DNA from: Brassica napus | Taxonomy: Eukaryota > Streptophyta > Magnoliopsida > Brassicales > Brassicaceae | Assembly: GCF_020379485.1 (NCBI RefSeq) | Contig: NC_063447.1 | Location: 61,555,452 to 61,619,451 of the forward strand | Length of the DNA stretch: 64,000 nucleotides | Direction of reading: 5' to 3' | Shown: one piece after another, positions 48,801 through 63,063 of the stretch | Layout: each line of letters begins with the position of its first letter | How positions within the stretch are numbered: position 1 is the first letter of the stretch | Notes under the pieces: generated by a model | What the model saw: only the letters and a program-made list of their open reading frames with translations | Database searches by the model: none | Told to the model about the DNA's origin: nothing | Position numbers and translations under genes: made by a program

Positions 48801-51800
48801 TCAAAACAAATAGTCATCCCCAATCTCTCAATGAAGTGGTTGTATTTCACATCCAGTATGCTAATCGTTGTTAGTTTTCCAAAACTCGTTGTTACTGTGT
48901 TTAACTTTACATTATTCAAGTAATAATCAACATCTCAATGATTAATCATAAGAAAATATCGATAACAGTTGATTGATATTAAATATTGAAAATGACATGG
49001 AGTAGAAAATTATGTTATGATTAGTTTGTTTTCACTCTTAACTTTTATGTCAAGGGAGGTGAAAGGAAAACGAATCATCAACATACATGCAATGAATCCA
49101 AATAACGTCACTAGCAGATGCATGAATTTTGTTTTAAAATTTTTCCATGTTATCATCCTTTAATTTCCTTTTCAGTCTGGTCATATCTTTGCTGAATAGA
49201 AAAATCGACAAAAGTATATGTCCCCATATAGTATGTATTCTTATCTGTATCCAGAAGAAAATAAAAGCTTTAGCTACACTGTAAAGAATTAGTTTATCAA
49301 TTAGTTCCTAGATTAATTATGCATATGATTGAATATACTAATTATGCTGATCAGGCGATTGAAGATCCACGGTGTAGTACTAATAAACCATAATAGTATT
49401 GATACTTACGAAATTTTTAATTTTTTATTAGAGACATTTGTAAGACACATTTAATATTGAATATTTCTGTAAGCAAATATTATCATATTATTCTACAACA
49501 ATATGCATATATATTTATAAAATACTTAATAGTAGTTCAAATAAGTAATTTAACATAGAAAATTCATTGGATCTCTAAAACTACAAATTGATATCTAAAA
49601 TCAATCGACTGTTACAACGATTTAAATAACAAAAAAAAAAATGTTGAGTGTTATATAGATCTGATATTAGTTTATGTTTCACTACATAGCTACCTACTTA
49701 TAAGAAAATTAACATAATTTATCTTTACAATGTTGTATACTATATACCATTTCTTTTAGCTTTATACTATATACTATGAGAAAAGAGAAACTGAAGATGT
49801 ATAACGTAGAAGAAAGAGATTGGAGAGTTGTACGAGGAATATTAATAAGACAAGTTGTTGAGATATGCATTGAACCGATCGGAACGAGCCACGTGACAAC
49901 GACATGTGCAATTTCATCCACATTATATACCTTTTGAAATCATTCGATTTTAATTGTTTATCAACATTTTACTATTAGCCTTATGCAACTATATTTTTTT
50001 CAATATATCCCTACGTAATACCACCAAAATTATTAAAGCAGAAAACAGAATAATGCCTATAGTCTTAATGGAGAATAATAGTCTCAAGTATGTGATGAAA
50101 CTGTGGGCATATCATATAAACTCGTTATTGTGATAATAATGCCTATGCATTATTCAAATACATAATAATTCTATAAAGTAATTATATATGTTGAATATTG
50201 TTGCAGCAGGTCCACTGCCACTAGACAAGCAATCTAATGGAAGGGTTTGCGATGTTCAAGGCAATCATGCATATGGGTTGCCATTTCTATAGCTTTCCCT
50301 TTCGACCATTTTTTTATTTTGAATTTCTTGAAACTGAATATAATAATAACAGAATCCACAAATTGTTTTCGTAAGAAATTCTACTGTCTTCTTGTCCACC
50401 TTACAAAAAAAATATATATATCTTTCTTGGTTTTGCCTACGAATAAAAATCTTCTTTTGATCTGGATAAGAGATTGCGATCTCTTGTACATGACTATGGT
50501 TTTTATATACATGTGAACTGCATTATATTATATACAAATGTATGTTGTATCTACTGACAATGAGACTGATGATCTTGAAACTCCTACCGAATATTTGTTA
50601 TTTTTGTAATCTTCTCCACGTTAACTGTCTACAAAAAGTTGATGAAATTCGATACGGATTTGATCTTTCTTTTACACTAATAATTATTCATGAATATATT
50701 TCCAGTACAAGCTAAAAATATTACACAACTGCATGTAAACAGATGTGATCGATTTAAATCGTCAGATAGCACTGTCCTCTACCACAGAAAATGCATTTTA
50801 TATAAAATATACTTCCATAAGCATAACGTCTACGTACACATTTTCATATTTATGTAGGAATGTGTGACATTGATCCTAACGATCGGATCAAGTTCATATC
50901 CGCAAGACAAAATGAATATCTTTAATTGTTGGAAAGATATCACGATTAACATGTAACTCTAACAGCCATCTCTGTCATAAGATTTTATGTCTGCATGCTA
51001 ATCTTTTTAGCGTGGTTAAGTTTTTTTTTCTTTTGAGAAAATGGTTAAGTTTTGCTTTTATTAATGAATTGAGATAAGGTCTTGTGGTAATAATTTGTAT
51101 AGTTAAATTAGAATAATGATGTCATTTAGTTAGTGGTTGATACACAACATTTTTCTGTTCTAATATAATTGACGTAGTTGATGTTTTTTTTTTGGTCTAA
51201 GACGTAGTTGATGTTATATATGTGATTCATTGTATTTGAAGTTAGTAATGCATAGGTAACCTGTCAATTGGTTAATACCAGACAGGCCAAACAAGGAGCT
51301 GCTTACTTAAAATATCATGTCCCTTATTAATCACGCAACCAAATACATAAGTCTCATCATCAGTTTAATATGCAAGTGAAAAATTGATTTACCATGCACC
51401 CCCAAATTTGATAAATAATTTAAATAAACATAAATTCATACAATTTTAAATTTGACAAATTTGTGTATTAGTTTTTACTGCTTTAAATTTGAATTTAATA
51501 TTTTTGCAATAAGATAATATTTTTAACGACTAATCAAAAATACTTAAACCCAAAGAAAATAAATATTGGACCAATTGTCCCACTAGGAAACATGAGATAA
51601 TATGATATATCCACCACATGAAATGCCGTAGAGAAGAATAACATCATGGGTCCTAATTGGTCGATAAACATACACAACATTATTATTAGGTGGAAAATAT
51701 AACTATGATTTCTAATAATTTTTATGTGAATGTATTTGTGGAAAATAACTTGACAATTTTACTATTTTCAATCTTGTAATCATTATTGTTATGATCTCTT

Positions 51801-52745
51801 GAATTCATCCCTAGTGCCATACATAGTTTCAATAGATGACAACCCTGAATAATAATGATATCATTGTGATAAACAATGGAAAACAAGCATAATATATAGA
51901 ACACAGATTAAGTGATTAGTTTTAGAAGAAATAAGAGTTATATCATTCTTTAATTATTTGTTTCTAGCCTTTTTAGTGGCTAATTTTGTTGTCAAATTGT
52001 CAATAATCAGGCCATAACGCAATCACATTCCAAAATTTCTGCAACAAAAGAAGGAACTAGCTTATTTTTAAAAGAAAAAAAACATCTAGTAGTTAAATTT
52101 TAATATTTTTATTTGTTTTCATATCACCAACGATAAATTGATTTATTTTAAATAATAGGAGACTAATAAAGCCAACAACTCATAAAGGAAAAAAACACGA
52201 CTGTTTTTTTTTTTTTTGAATAAACAAAAACAACATGACTACATAAAAACACCATTGAATATTCTCAAAAGAAACTGAAAAACCTCCACTCGAAAGAGAG
52301 ACTTACCCCAAATATTGCAGTCTACGTCAGCTTCAACTCTAAGGAAGAGAGATAAAGTGTCTAGGGGAGAAGAACCAACTGTGATTGTGAAGAGAGAGAG
52401 AGATAAGCAAAAGTATTCTAAATTTGCAGGCAGGCCTTCCAGAACCAGCAACTTGTTACACCCAATAGACAAAAAAAAAAAAGTCAAAAATTAAATCCTT
52501 TTTAAAAACATTATTGCTCTGTTTTTGAAAATAAAGATCTGTAAATTCAATGAACCTTCCTCTCTCTCCTGATTCCACAGTCCAATCCCAAAAAAAAAGA
52601 TTATTTATTTATTTGCTACTTGTCTTCTCCATCTCCTACCTTTTTATACCAAAACCACACCCACTTTCTTTCTTCCTCTGTATTCTCCTTACAAAGAAAG
52701 AAAAGTAGTTTCTAACGTTGTATCTTCTTCTCTTTGAAGTAGTTT
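48801..52745. other. Large spacer before ARL
   Basis: About 3.9 kb of AT-rich DNA. No gene can be supported. A short direct repeat (GACGTAGTTGATGTT) is seen near 51172 and 51201. The last 150 bp should contain the ARL leader. Confidence 0.45.
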
Positions 52746-52799
52746 ATGCACAGATCAACCCTCAAGAAAAGAACTACACCTTTTTCAGATGATTCGTGA
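52746..52799 (+). promoter_or_regulatory. uORF overlapping the ARL start codon
   Basis: An ATG at 52746 opens a 17-codon frame (begins MHRSTLKKR) that ends in TGA at 52797-52799, past the main ATG at 52789 and in another frame. If the leader includes this ATG, ribosomes that use it cannot reach the ARL start by simple reinitiation downstream. Translational repression is inference; whether the transcript includes this position is not known from sequence. Confidence 0.5.
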
Positions 52800-53196
52800 A
52801 ATCTCCGGTCTACAAAACGACATCGTAAACATTCAAGAACGCTCTTCAAGCAGCAACAACAAGATCATGGACATGAGAAGAGATATTCGCCGACCAGCTC
52901 AAGCTCCTATGATGAGTAAGCAAGAATATTTTCGGACATTGTCGTCTCAGAACAGTCCGAGGAGGCTAATCTCAGCGAGTTACTTCAGTTTGGAGTCAAT
53001 GGTTGTTCTTGTTGGTCTCACAGCATCGCTCTTGATCCTTCCCTTGATTCTTCCACCGTTGCCTCCTCCTCCGTTCATGCTGCTTCTCATTCCTATTGGG
53101 ATAATGGTTCTGCTTATGGTTCTTGCTTTAATGCCTTCTTCTTCCTCTTCTTCTTCTTCTTCTAATGCCAAACATGTAACAAGAACTTATATGTAA
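52789..53196 (+). CDS. ARL: ARGOS-LIKE organ size regulator
   Basis: Small membrane protein of the ARGOS/OSR family that promotes organ growth; in Arabidopsis ARL acts downstream of brassinosteroid in cell expansion. Single exon, 135 aa. The family-defining OSR domain spans about residues 60-118: SPRRLISASYFSLESMVVLV, then two hydrophobic segments flanking the LPPLPPPP motif, then LLLIPIGIMVLLMVLA. The tail is a run of Ser (about 117-125). The protein is expected in the endoplasmic reticulum membrane with two helices. An overlapping upstream reading frame (52746-52799) precedes the start. The start is supported by MIREISGLQNDI matching the known N-terminus as I remember it. Confidence 0.93.
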   Translation: MIREISGLQNDIVNIQERSSSSNNKIMDMRRDIRRPAQAPMMSKQEYFRTLSSQNSPRRLISASYFSLESMVVLVGLTASLLILPLILPPLPPPPFMLLLIPIGIMVLLMVLALMPSSSSSSSSSNAKHVTRTYM

Positions 53197-53399
53197 TACA
53201 AGGAGAATGAGTTTTTGTTTTATCTATTGTTAATTTGTTATTACATAAGGTTTCAGGGTAAGAGATTTTGTATAACTATTTCATTTGTAAAACTTACTAT
53301 AAACTTTCATGACTTTATCTACAATGGTCTCAATATGGGATTGGAGCATTTGAAAATCCAAGGGAAAAGAGTTTCAGATTTCATTCTATTTACATGGCT

Positions 53400-53670
53400 T
53401 TCGGTTCGGGCATTTTGGTTTTTGTTTTTTTGGTAACTAATTTACAAATTTCGGTTCGTTTTACGTAGTAAAGTTGGGAACCGTCTAATATTTAAAACCA
53501 ATCTTTCCGAATCTTATTTTCCGGTTAATTCTTCGGATAATTTTAAATATTTTAGGTAAAAAATTATTCGGATTTTTGGATATTTCGGTTTATAAATACT
53601 ATGTTTAGTATATTTAGAAACTGATATATAATTTGTATTTTTACACTTTTGGATATCCATTCGGTTTTCA
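53400..53670. repeat. Degenerate TTCGG-type repeat downstream of ARL
   Basis: Loose units such as TTCGGTTCGG and GGATATTTCGGTTT; same class as at 15407. Confidence 0.5.
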
Positions 53671-53987
53671 CTTAGATTCCACGCATAAAGGATCTATGTC
53701 TGTTATTTTTGAAATTTGACTCTGTTTCAACAATTTTGGTTTGGCTATTGGGTTCTAGATAAATGTGCAACTAAAGTCAGAGACAGAAGTAAGACTATAT
53801 CTTGTAGTTGAAATTTTAATATAAAGTTATCATCTCCCATGGGTTAGGACTTAGGAGATTGAGAAAGAGACATTCTCATAGACCTGAATCCGGATCCAAA
53901 ATTGTAGTGATCAGATCTTATTCTTTTTTCAACTATCCTAAGGTTAAATTTAACCCCAATAACTAGGATGCTGGATCCCATTGTTGC

Positions 53988-55318
53988 TCAGTGTGAAGAA
54001 CCTTTGACCAAAAAAATAGGAAGGTGATGCTCCAACACTGCCATGACCTGATGATGGCCTTTGTACACTTCTTCTGTGTCCACATCAAAGCCTTGAAGCT
54101 GCTTCACTGCTTCCACGAGCTGTCCTCTCAGCTTCTGCGAAAGCAACCTCCCACCTGCCTTCACACACCCTCTGTACAGCGGCATGTAAGCAATAGCAAC
54201 CCTCAAAGGAGCTGGGAGATCCTTTAAACATATAGCAGACTCCCCAATCTTCAAAACCCTCATGAAGTTCAAGAAGTTATCTCTGCTTTCCTTCACTCCT
54301 TGCTTGAATGCAGCCTCTGACCAATGCTCTTGGAGAAACGATCTCAATTCTAAAGGAACAGACTCGTCTTCTGAGTTTGCAATGGTGTCTGCAGCTGAAT
54401 AAGTTGCCACTGGATCTTCAAGGAAATCTGATTTGAGGAGAAACTCAACTCCTTTAAACGAACCACCACTTCTTTCTCCAGCTGCTTTGAGGATCTCTAC
54501 GCTGAGAGCAGCGAGGACGGCTCTCGGCACATGAGGGAGGAGATAAGCAGCGATCTCCACCCGGCTGCTCGAAGTTGCTGCCGTGAGAGCCAAGCAAAGC
54601 TCCATTTCCCGGCAGCCTCTTTTCACAAACCATTCCACAACTTGCACACAGCCTCTCTCCGCTGCTCTCATCAAAGGACTCAAGAAAGCAACGGCGTTGC
54701 CTTCTTCCACAAGGCAGTCCATCGTTTCGATTTTACTGTAATGAGAGGCGAAACCTAGTGCTAAGTCTACATCCACGTCTAAGCTATTCCTCTGAGCAAT
54801 CTAACACCAAGAGAAAAAACACAAAGTTAAAGAGTGCACTGCAAGCAACCACATAAAAGAATAGGGTTTACCTGCAGCAAGATTCTCACAAGCTCCGTGC
54901 TTCCAAAACGAGAAGCTTCAAGAAAGCATTGGTTCACGTTATCCGCGCCTCCTTCCACCAGCATACCGAGCAATCCATGTACCACACTAGCTGAGATTCC
55001 AGAAGCCCATCCGGGGCTAAACGAGGTGGAGAAGAGTGTGAGAGGGAAGCAAGCTGCGTCAAAGGCTTCTGTGAAGTCTTTTCCTGATAGATTGTTTCCT
55101 GCAAGATCCAAGAACGTCTTGAAAGCAGAGAGCTGGAGTTGGATCTCAGCAGCAGCAGCTGAGTCTTGGTTAGCTTTATCTCTAGCGCTATCAGAGTGGA
55201 AACCAATGCACTTGAAGGCCCATTCAGTAAACTTTCGAACTTTGTCACCTGCTTCTGCTTTTAAGACTTTATCACCGTCACACTCTTGGAGACGCTCGCG
55301 CAACGTGGATACAACCAA
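53988..55318 (-). CDS. Ankyrin-type repeat protein, 5' end not found
   Basis: Reading frame for the C-terminal part of an ankyrin-family protein, matching the position of Arabidopsis At2g44090 in the gene order. Two exons on the complement: 54872-55318 (open) and 53988-54800, joined in phase; together at least 420 residues. Degenerate ankyrin-like helix pairs are visible, for example NVNQCFLEASRFGSTELVRI, FLSPLMRAAERGCVQVVEWF and the following LCLALTAATSSSRVEIAAYL. The first exon has no usable ATG: the frame is closed by a TAG just upstream, and beyond about 55385 the sequence turns into degenerate TTCGGG-type repeats. Either an upstream exon lies further right or the 5' end has been lost. 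The coding part shows no internal stop. Function in Arabidopsis is not established to my knowledge. Confidence 0.75.
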
Positions 55319-55384
55319 GATGGAGCAACTCTAAGATCTAAGAAGATGGACCCGGAAATCTGAACCGGAACGACCAAACAATAC

Positions 55385-55650
55385 ATGATTGGGTCCGGGT
55401 CCGGGTCCTACGCGAGACCCGATCAGGTACCCGAAATACTCGAAACTTTTAGTATATATTATGTATATTTGAGTGTTTCCGTATATTTTTAGTATTACAG
55501 ATTTTTTTAGTTTTGGGTTCGGGTTTGGGTATTTTCTGGATTTTCGGTAAAGTTTTCTGTATTTTTGGGTATTTGAATATTTTTCGGATTCTCAGGTAAT
55601 TTTTCGGATCCATTTCGGGTCCCGAATACGTGAACCCGAAATATACCTTA
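55385..55650. repeat. Degenerate GGGTTCGGG-type repeat at ankyrin 5' end
   Basis: Starts GGGTCCGGGTCCGGGTCC and continues with CCGAAATAC, TTTGGGTATT and TCGGGTCCCG. It begins about 65 bp beyond the open end of the ankyrin-type exon. Confidence 0.6.
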
Positions 55651-56144
55651 CTGGTATTTTAACTAAATATTAGAACCAACATTTTCTAAGTACCTGGTTG
55701 ACAGTTAGTTTTACTTGAACCTTTTATATGTGAGCATCTTAAATTTGTTGGTGGTTTCTAATAATCTTTTATTCCTGTCCTAAACAGAGTTATGATGCTA
55801 CAACACACTTTGATACAACTGTTGTTGTTGATGTGTTGAACTTGTATAAATTGATTACTGGAAAAGTAATGTTTCAGATTCACAAATGTATCTGTTTTTT
55901 TTTTTTTATTAATCACACTCTTCTTTCCAACCTACATTTGTGGAAAGAAGAGTTTGATCTTCTTGAAAAAAGAAAATCTTGTATTCAATCAAACAGGCAA
56001 AGACTTAAAAGCAATATTCTTAATTACAACACCGTTAAAATCAGTTTTGTATATTACACAAAGCCAATGAAGTGTTTTTTTTTTTGTCTGAAAACATAAT
56101 CTAATGGAAAAGCTTTTGTTTAGGATGTATAACTGTGTAAAGAG

Positions 56145-59079
56145 TTATTTTTCCTCAACAATCTCAGGTTTCTTCTCAGAGAGGTGACTTTGTTGAGAGG
56201 AGCCTTTTACTAGAAGCGACTGCAACTGGATAGACTTCGGTGAAGGAGCGGCTATAGGATTTGGAATGCCACCATGACTGGAACCTGCGTGAGTCGAGCC
56301 TTTCTTTTTAGTCATCTTTGCTGACTTTGCCCATCCAGCAATCTGTTTCTGCGCCTGATCAGTGAATATTGCGCCTTTGAACGAACTCCCCATCTTATCA
56401 CCAAAAAAAGACCAGACAAGAATAAGAATTGTGTGATGGTTTTGAGTTTATGTCTCTATCCAGTTTGTATCAGAACACAAGAATATGTACCTGAGCAACG
56501 AGGGCGTATAGTGGTAAGGTACTGTAACTACAGAGAAGCTGAACCAATACCCTAAGCAGAGAAAACACAGTCAAAACATGATTAAGAAACTTTCAAAGGA
56601 GATGTAAGAAGCTTTGGCTATATTACCCAATGACAAGTCTTGGAATTATGAACTTGACTTGCCCCATGATGCAAGAATCAAAACCATATTGGGCCTGTTG
56701 TTTTGTTATGTGTGAAGCAATCTTTGTGAGAGGCATGTGTTTTCATTGTTTTGGTTTAGTTTCATTATGGTAAGAGCACTTACAAAGATAAAGAAGATGA
56801 ATGCTAACTCAAATGAGTTTTGGAAAAGAATGAAGTGGATCAAGAAGAGAACTAGCCGGGGACTTTTGAACCAGAACAGATCATCTGATGGTCGTACTAC
56901 CAAATCTCCCTCTACAGCAATGTGTTTCTCTGCAACTTCATGAGCTAAATCTGTGATGATATGCTCCAGCTTCATCCCCACAGCAAGCAAAAGCTGAGGA
57001 GACAAAAAAAAAATTAGCCTAAACCGACCAATCTCAAGATGGATTTGAATGATGATATACATGGAGGGGTTTAGGGACTTACAATCAAAGGAAGAAAAGC
57101 TAGCCAGAAGTAAACATGCCATGCTACAAGAAAGATATTTATGATCATTAACCAAGGGGAGAAAAGAGTGTAGGAAAGTGACTTGGATCGCAAGTTAAAA
57201 GATATTAGCAGCTTACCAGCAATGTTTAGAAGCAAGAAGAGAACCACAAACACCCAAAGGTACCAACTGCAATTTGATATATACATTAATTAGCATAGAA
57301 TGAGTAACACGATATGAATACTTTTGGTTTTTAGATTACCTGATACCAACAACTTTTTTGAAATCTGAATTTAAGGCACGTATGAGATACTTGTGGAAAT
57401 TAAACTTTGGATTGGTCTTGCAATGAGTCTATATATAAACCAAGAAGAATATAAAGTTGTGACTAGAGATTCTAGTAGAGTGAAACTCAAATTTGTAGAA
57501 TAAAGAAAACTCGAGATATCTACCGTGACGAATCCTAGCCTCATTGTGATGTAATCCGATTCATTGACTGATGCAAGAAACTGCTTCATAAACGAATGCT
57601 ACAAAAACACACTCAAAGACTCAATTAACTTGCATGTAGTACATACAAACATGTCTTGCGAGTCAAGATAACTTTATTAGAAGGCCAAAAGAAAAAACAC
57701 TCACCACCCATCCAAAGCAAGCATCAGCTTTTCCAACTCCAAGAAACCGTCCCCTGATGAAGTCATGTTCTCGGACCGCTGTATATTTCTTCTGGATCAC
57801 TGTGTATATAGATGCATGGGGTTAATGTCGTAACGTTAAGAGATTACAGGTTAGAGATTGACCCTATATATATATACCTTTTTATATTAGTTAATTATTT
57901 TTCCAACTACTGATATAAGACTTTCATTATTCATCGATATTACCATGATTCACAAATGAGAATGCTTCTACTAAGTATTACTTAGCATATTACTGTACCT
58001 TCGTCTGCGTTGTAGTCTTTTTCTAAAACTTTATCCTCCCATTTTCGCCATTGCATTATCTATGCATTAATGTCATGTTATGATCATTTGAAATGTATAA
58101 TAAGAAACTTGTTACCCCTTCATATAATTTATATGGCTTTAGGGTTTAAGAATGATTAAGTTAATACCTTCATGGTACCAAAAAGAATGGTCAAGAGGCA
58201 GAAAATAATGTGAGCAATAGCTAACACGAAGATGAATATATGAAGCTCATGCAGAGCTGATATTGACATTAATGGAGCCTTTCCCTGAATTTGAAACATT
58301 ATCACCAAAGTTAATTTTTTAAAAATGACTATGTCACTAGTTTACAATACATGTTAATTTACTTAATTGTATACACGTCTTAAAACGTGCAAGACAATAA
58401 GAGAATATGGTTGGGGTTGACCTGAAAATAAAATAAAATCAAAAGGTTATATACCTTCTGGGAGCAGTAGTCGCCGGCTGCGGAGTCTCCGGCAAGGAGA
58501 TGACGGCCGGTGAAGCTGAGCTGGAAATGAGAGTTGTCATTGAGGGACTTGTCTTCTTTTGGTTTCTTACAAGGGAGAAGCTTCTCGCTCAACTCCTTTG
58601 ATATGCAAATCTTTGCTATTCTAGACTGGCTTACTGACAGCAGTAACGATATGAACCCTAGCAGCATAAGTTCTGTTTCCACCCAAACGATCGCAATGTT
58701 TATATTCCAAGAATCATGTTAGAAAACAATGATCAAATGATGTAACAATCATTCGCAAATTTTCAAAATAAAGGGATTAATATGTGAAATTATTTAACAA
58801 CTCGGCTAAAACACATGAGATAACCTTCTTTGACTTTCTGTAATGCCCCGAAAAGCTGCTTCTGATCGTTCTTATCAAAGTGCTGTATTCCAAATGTATA
58901 TAGTCAGCAACGTATAAAACTACCTATAAAAATTGTATGTAGTATATGTATAAATATTTAACCTTTCCGGCACGGTGGAGGCCACGCTCGACGGCGAAAG
59001 AGATGGAGACGATGACGGAGCAGACGAGAGCCACCACCCATGTTGGTGTGTACTCCAAGGTCGTTCCTTCTCCTGCCAT
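56145..59079 (-). CDS. MLO15: MLO family seven-helix protein (MLO15-like)
   Basis: Plant-specific seven-transmembrane, calmodulin-binding membrane protein of the MLO family, which now includes calcium channels in pollen and roots. Fourteen exons on the complement: 58963-59079, 58825-58882, 58455-58672, 58168-58284, 57999-58059, 57705-57799, 57524-57598, 57340-57428, 57217-57266, 57083-57123, 56784-56993, 56627-56694, 56491-56551 and 56145-56393, giving 502 aa with all phases closing. N-terminus [20 protein letters not shown] is the first helix; extracellular Cys-rich loop near 100-130; the amphipathic calmodulin site near [17 protein letters not shown] in the last exon contains the expected Trp. 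Position next to RPL7 and similarity suggest MLO15 rather than the powdery-mildew clade. Tail ends KPEIVEEK. Intact. Confidence 0.9.
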
Positions 59080-60591
59080 TTTTGTTCCGGTGATTCTTGA
59101 TATTCATTCTTGATCTCATTGTTTTGTGGTTTATATATTTTGTAGTGTGTTGACCAACTATTTGTTTTTATTAAATTACGGTTTTCAAATCGACGATCTT
59201 ATTCCATTGGAACGTGTCTTTTATAATAAAAAGGGAATTCACATTCTGTACAGGTTGTATTCATACACTTGGTAATACATATTGGATATAATGTGAATGT
59301 ATGTGGTGTCAGTGTGTATGTGTGTTCTGTATGTTTGATTTTTTTCCAATTTTGACAGTTCATATGACACAGACAAATATTTCTTACATACAAATATGAT
59401 AAATAGTTCTGACTTATATGGAATAAAATGTAACTTTATATTCATGTCCTTCTAATAAAAGAATTTATACATACATCTAGACTACATAGAATAAGAAAAA
59501 TATTATTTAGAAAGTCGATAAGATCTACTATATCAAATTTATGAAAAATACCAAAAAAAAAAAATTTAAAAAATCTAAATTAATTTTAAGAGATTGGAAA
59601 ATAGAGAAAAATAAGAAATTAATATATGTCTTTAATATACAATTTAACTATTAGTTAAAAATTAAGTTAGATCATTCACTATATAAACTAATGCACATTA
59701 TAATTTAACTTTCACGAGGGTTTGATGTAATTCTTCCACAAATGTTTTAATGTTTTTTACTCTTATTAAGTTATCAAATACTAAACATTACAAATCACTT
59801 TCTAAACTTGTTGAAATGGTCTAGTTTGTTGAAATGGTCTTGGTCGCAGTTTAAAATAGGGCAATCATCAGAGCACACCAATTATCTTGAACAAATCGCC
59901 CAATTTGTACAATCCATCTCGGGTCAAACAAAAGAATGTTATGTTCCCTAACAATGGGTTGAAGTGCTAACAAGGTTCGACATTCTCTTAAACCAAACAT
60001 AAAATTACTCCATGTTGTTCGGTAGACACTAGCCAAGTCCACTTATTGATATAAAACCATACGTCAAATCGATTAGTTAGACGTCCCGTTGATTAAACAA
60101 TCATATCACTTAACCGGTTAACAAGTTTAATAAATCAATCAAGTGACCAACCAACTTTGCAAATACAGATTAAAACTTATGAAGTCAACGATATCCTTGT
60201 CAGAATTTTAATGAAATTACGAAATTGGGATTGACTCATTTCACATGAAGCATAGTTTAACCATGAAGATTATTACACTACAGTGAAGCTGAAATAATGG
60301 AGTTAAGTTCGTCTTTTACATGCATTTTATTCCATTTATTGAACCGATATCGGTTACAATCAATCACATTCTGGTATATCTAGAATTTAGAACTATAAAA
60401 AAACTGTTCAAACCGAAGATTTCGGTCCAAAATAAAAATATCATAATTCTACGAAACAAATCAAATATTATTATATAATATTCATTAAAAAAAATTAAAT
60501 ATCAGTTTTGATCTATTATATATGCAATATATTAATGTATGTAAAGAAGAAGAAATTCCATTAAAATATTTCAACTATTTTTCGTTAAGCT

Positions 60592-61146
60592 TTTTAACAC
60601 TAAAACTTTTTTTGCTATTTGGGTTAATACCCAAACAAATTAATATATGCTAATGTTAATACATTTACTTTTAAAATTGTGCTCATTCTAATATCTAAGT
60701 ATGTTCATTTTAATAATAAGTTTCAAACAAAACTTAGACTAAAAAAATATAAATTTTATTTTAACGGTTAAGAATAAAAGTAACTAAATTTGGATAATCT
60801 TAATTTTTATAAAATTATTTTGTGTAGTAATTTCAAATTTAATTTATTTTCTGAAGTTTAAAATAATTTATTTATTTTTAAAAAATTATTTTTTTCTAAA
60901 ATTTTAAAATATATCCAACATTAGTTACTTTTATTCTTAAAATTTAAAATAAAATTTTATTAAAAAAAATTGTTTGAAATTTCTTTTAATTTTGCATGAA
61001 ACCTATTATTATTTTTGATTAAAATTAACATAGTGTGAATATTAAAATGAAAACAATTTTAAAAGTACGTGTATTAAAATGAATAAATTAATTAGTTTGA
61101 GTATTAAACGGAGTAGCAGTAAAGTTTGGGTGTTAAAAAACCTTAA
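60592..61146. mobile_element. Foldback MITE, about 0.55 kb
   Basis: The left arm beginning TTTTTAACACTAAAACTT matches the reverse complement of the right arm TTTTTTAACACCCAAACTT; agreement continues through AATACCCAAAC/AATACTCAAAC and ACTTTTAAAATTGT. Arms of roughly 200-250 bp enclose an AT-rich centre that is itself inverted (AAGAATAAAAGTAACTAA against TTAGTTACTTTTATTCTT). TTAA occurs outside both ends but an exact target duplication is uncertain. No coding potential. Confidence 0.7.
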
Positions 61147-61488
61147 TCAATTTTAGTTGAAGTATTTTATGAATTTTTCCTTTAAAGAATTATAAATAGA
61201 TCATATAATTGTTATATTTTATATTTATTCGTCAAATTTATTATCTAGATATTCAAATTTCAGAAATTTAAATAAAATAATAGTTTTCCTTATAAAAGGT
61301 ATGATTGAAATTATAAAAGAACCGTTCAGACCGGTGATTCTCATATTGATATTTAGGCTTTTTGGCGAGAAAATAAACAAAAGTGAAATAAGATTTTTTT
61401 AGAAACAATTTGTTGGGAAGAAGAAGTAACATAATCATAACACTGTCTCTGATAGAAGAACAAAGTTCAAAGAAGGAAGCTTTGATCA

Positions 61489-62691
<1,203 letters not shown>

Positions 62692-62918
62692 CTACACAGA
62701 GCAATGCAATGAGCAGACACAAACTAGGGTTTCGTTACGTCACATTGGTTCAGTAACTACGTTTAGATTCCATCCACTAATCTAGTAAGTGAAGTTTCTA
62801 CAATAGAGGCTTATCAATCTCAAATGTATACAAACCTAGGAAAGGGGGCTACCACTGGACACAAGACAACTTATGTTTCGGGACCAAAAAGTATACGAGG
62901 TAGATCGGAGAAGCTTAC
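62692..62918 (-). other. Predicted 5' UTR intron of RPL7
   Basis: On the minus strand the donor CTCAAA/GTAAGC and the acceptor TGTGTAG/GAAGAA bracket 227 nt between a pyrimidine-rich leader (CCCCTCTCTCTC) and the start codon. Leader introns are usual in plant ribosomal protein genes. Confidence 0.6.
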
Positions 62919-62983
62919 TTTGAGAGGAAGGTATTGTCTGAGAGAGAGGGGCACGGCGCAGAGAGGAAGAAGAAGAAGAAAAA

Positions 62984-63063
62984 TGGGCTTAGGGTTTTTA
63001 ATTCGTAACCTTGTTTTAATGGGCCATTTATCAGGAGGCCTGTTTATCTTATTTTATTGGGCT
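62984..63063 (-). promoter_or_regulatory. Site II and telo-box elements of the RPL7 promoter
   Basis: Three site II elements (TGGGCY) at 62984-62989, 63020-63025 and 63058-63063, and a telo-box (AAACCCTAA on the minus strand) at 62989-62997. This combination is known from plant ribosomal protein promoters, where TCP factors bind site II in dividing cells. Confidence 0.65.

Noticed and set aside
57871..57890. TA microsatellite upstream of an MLO exon
   Set aside because: Only a few units inside an intron; ordinary plant intron composition.
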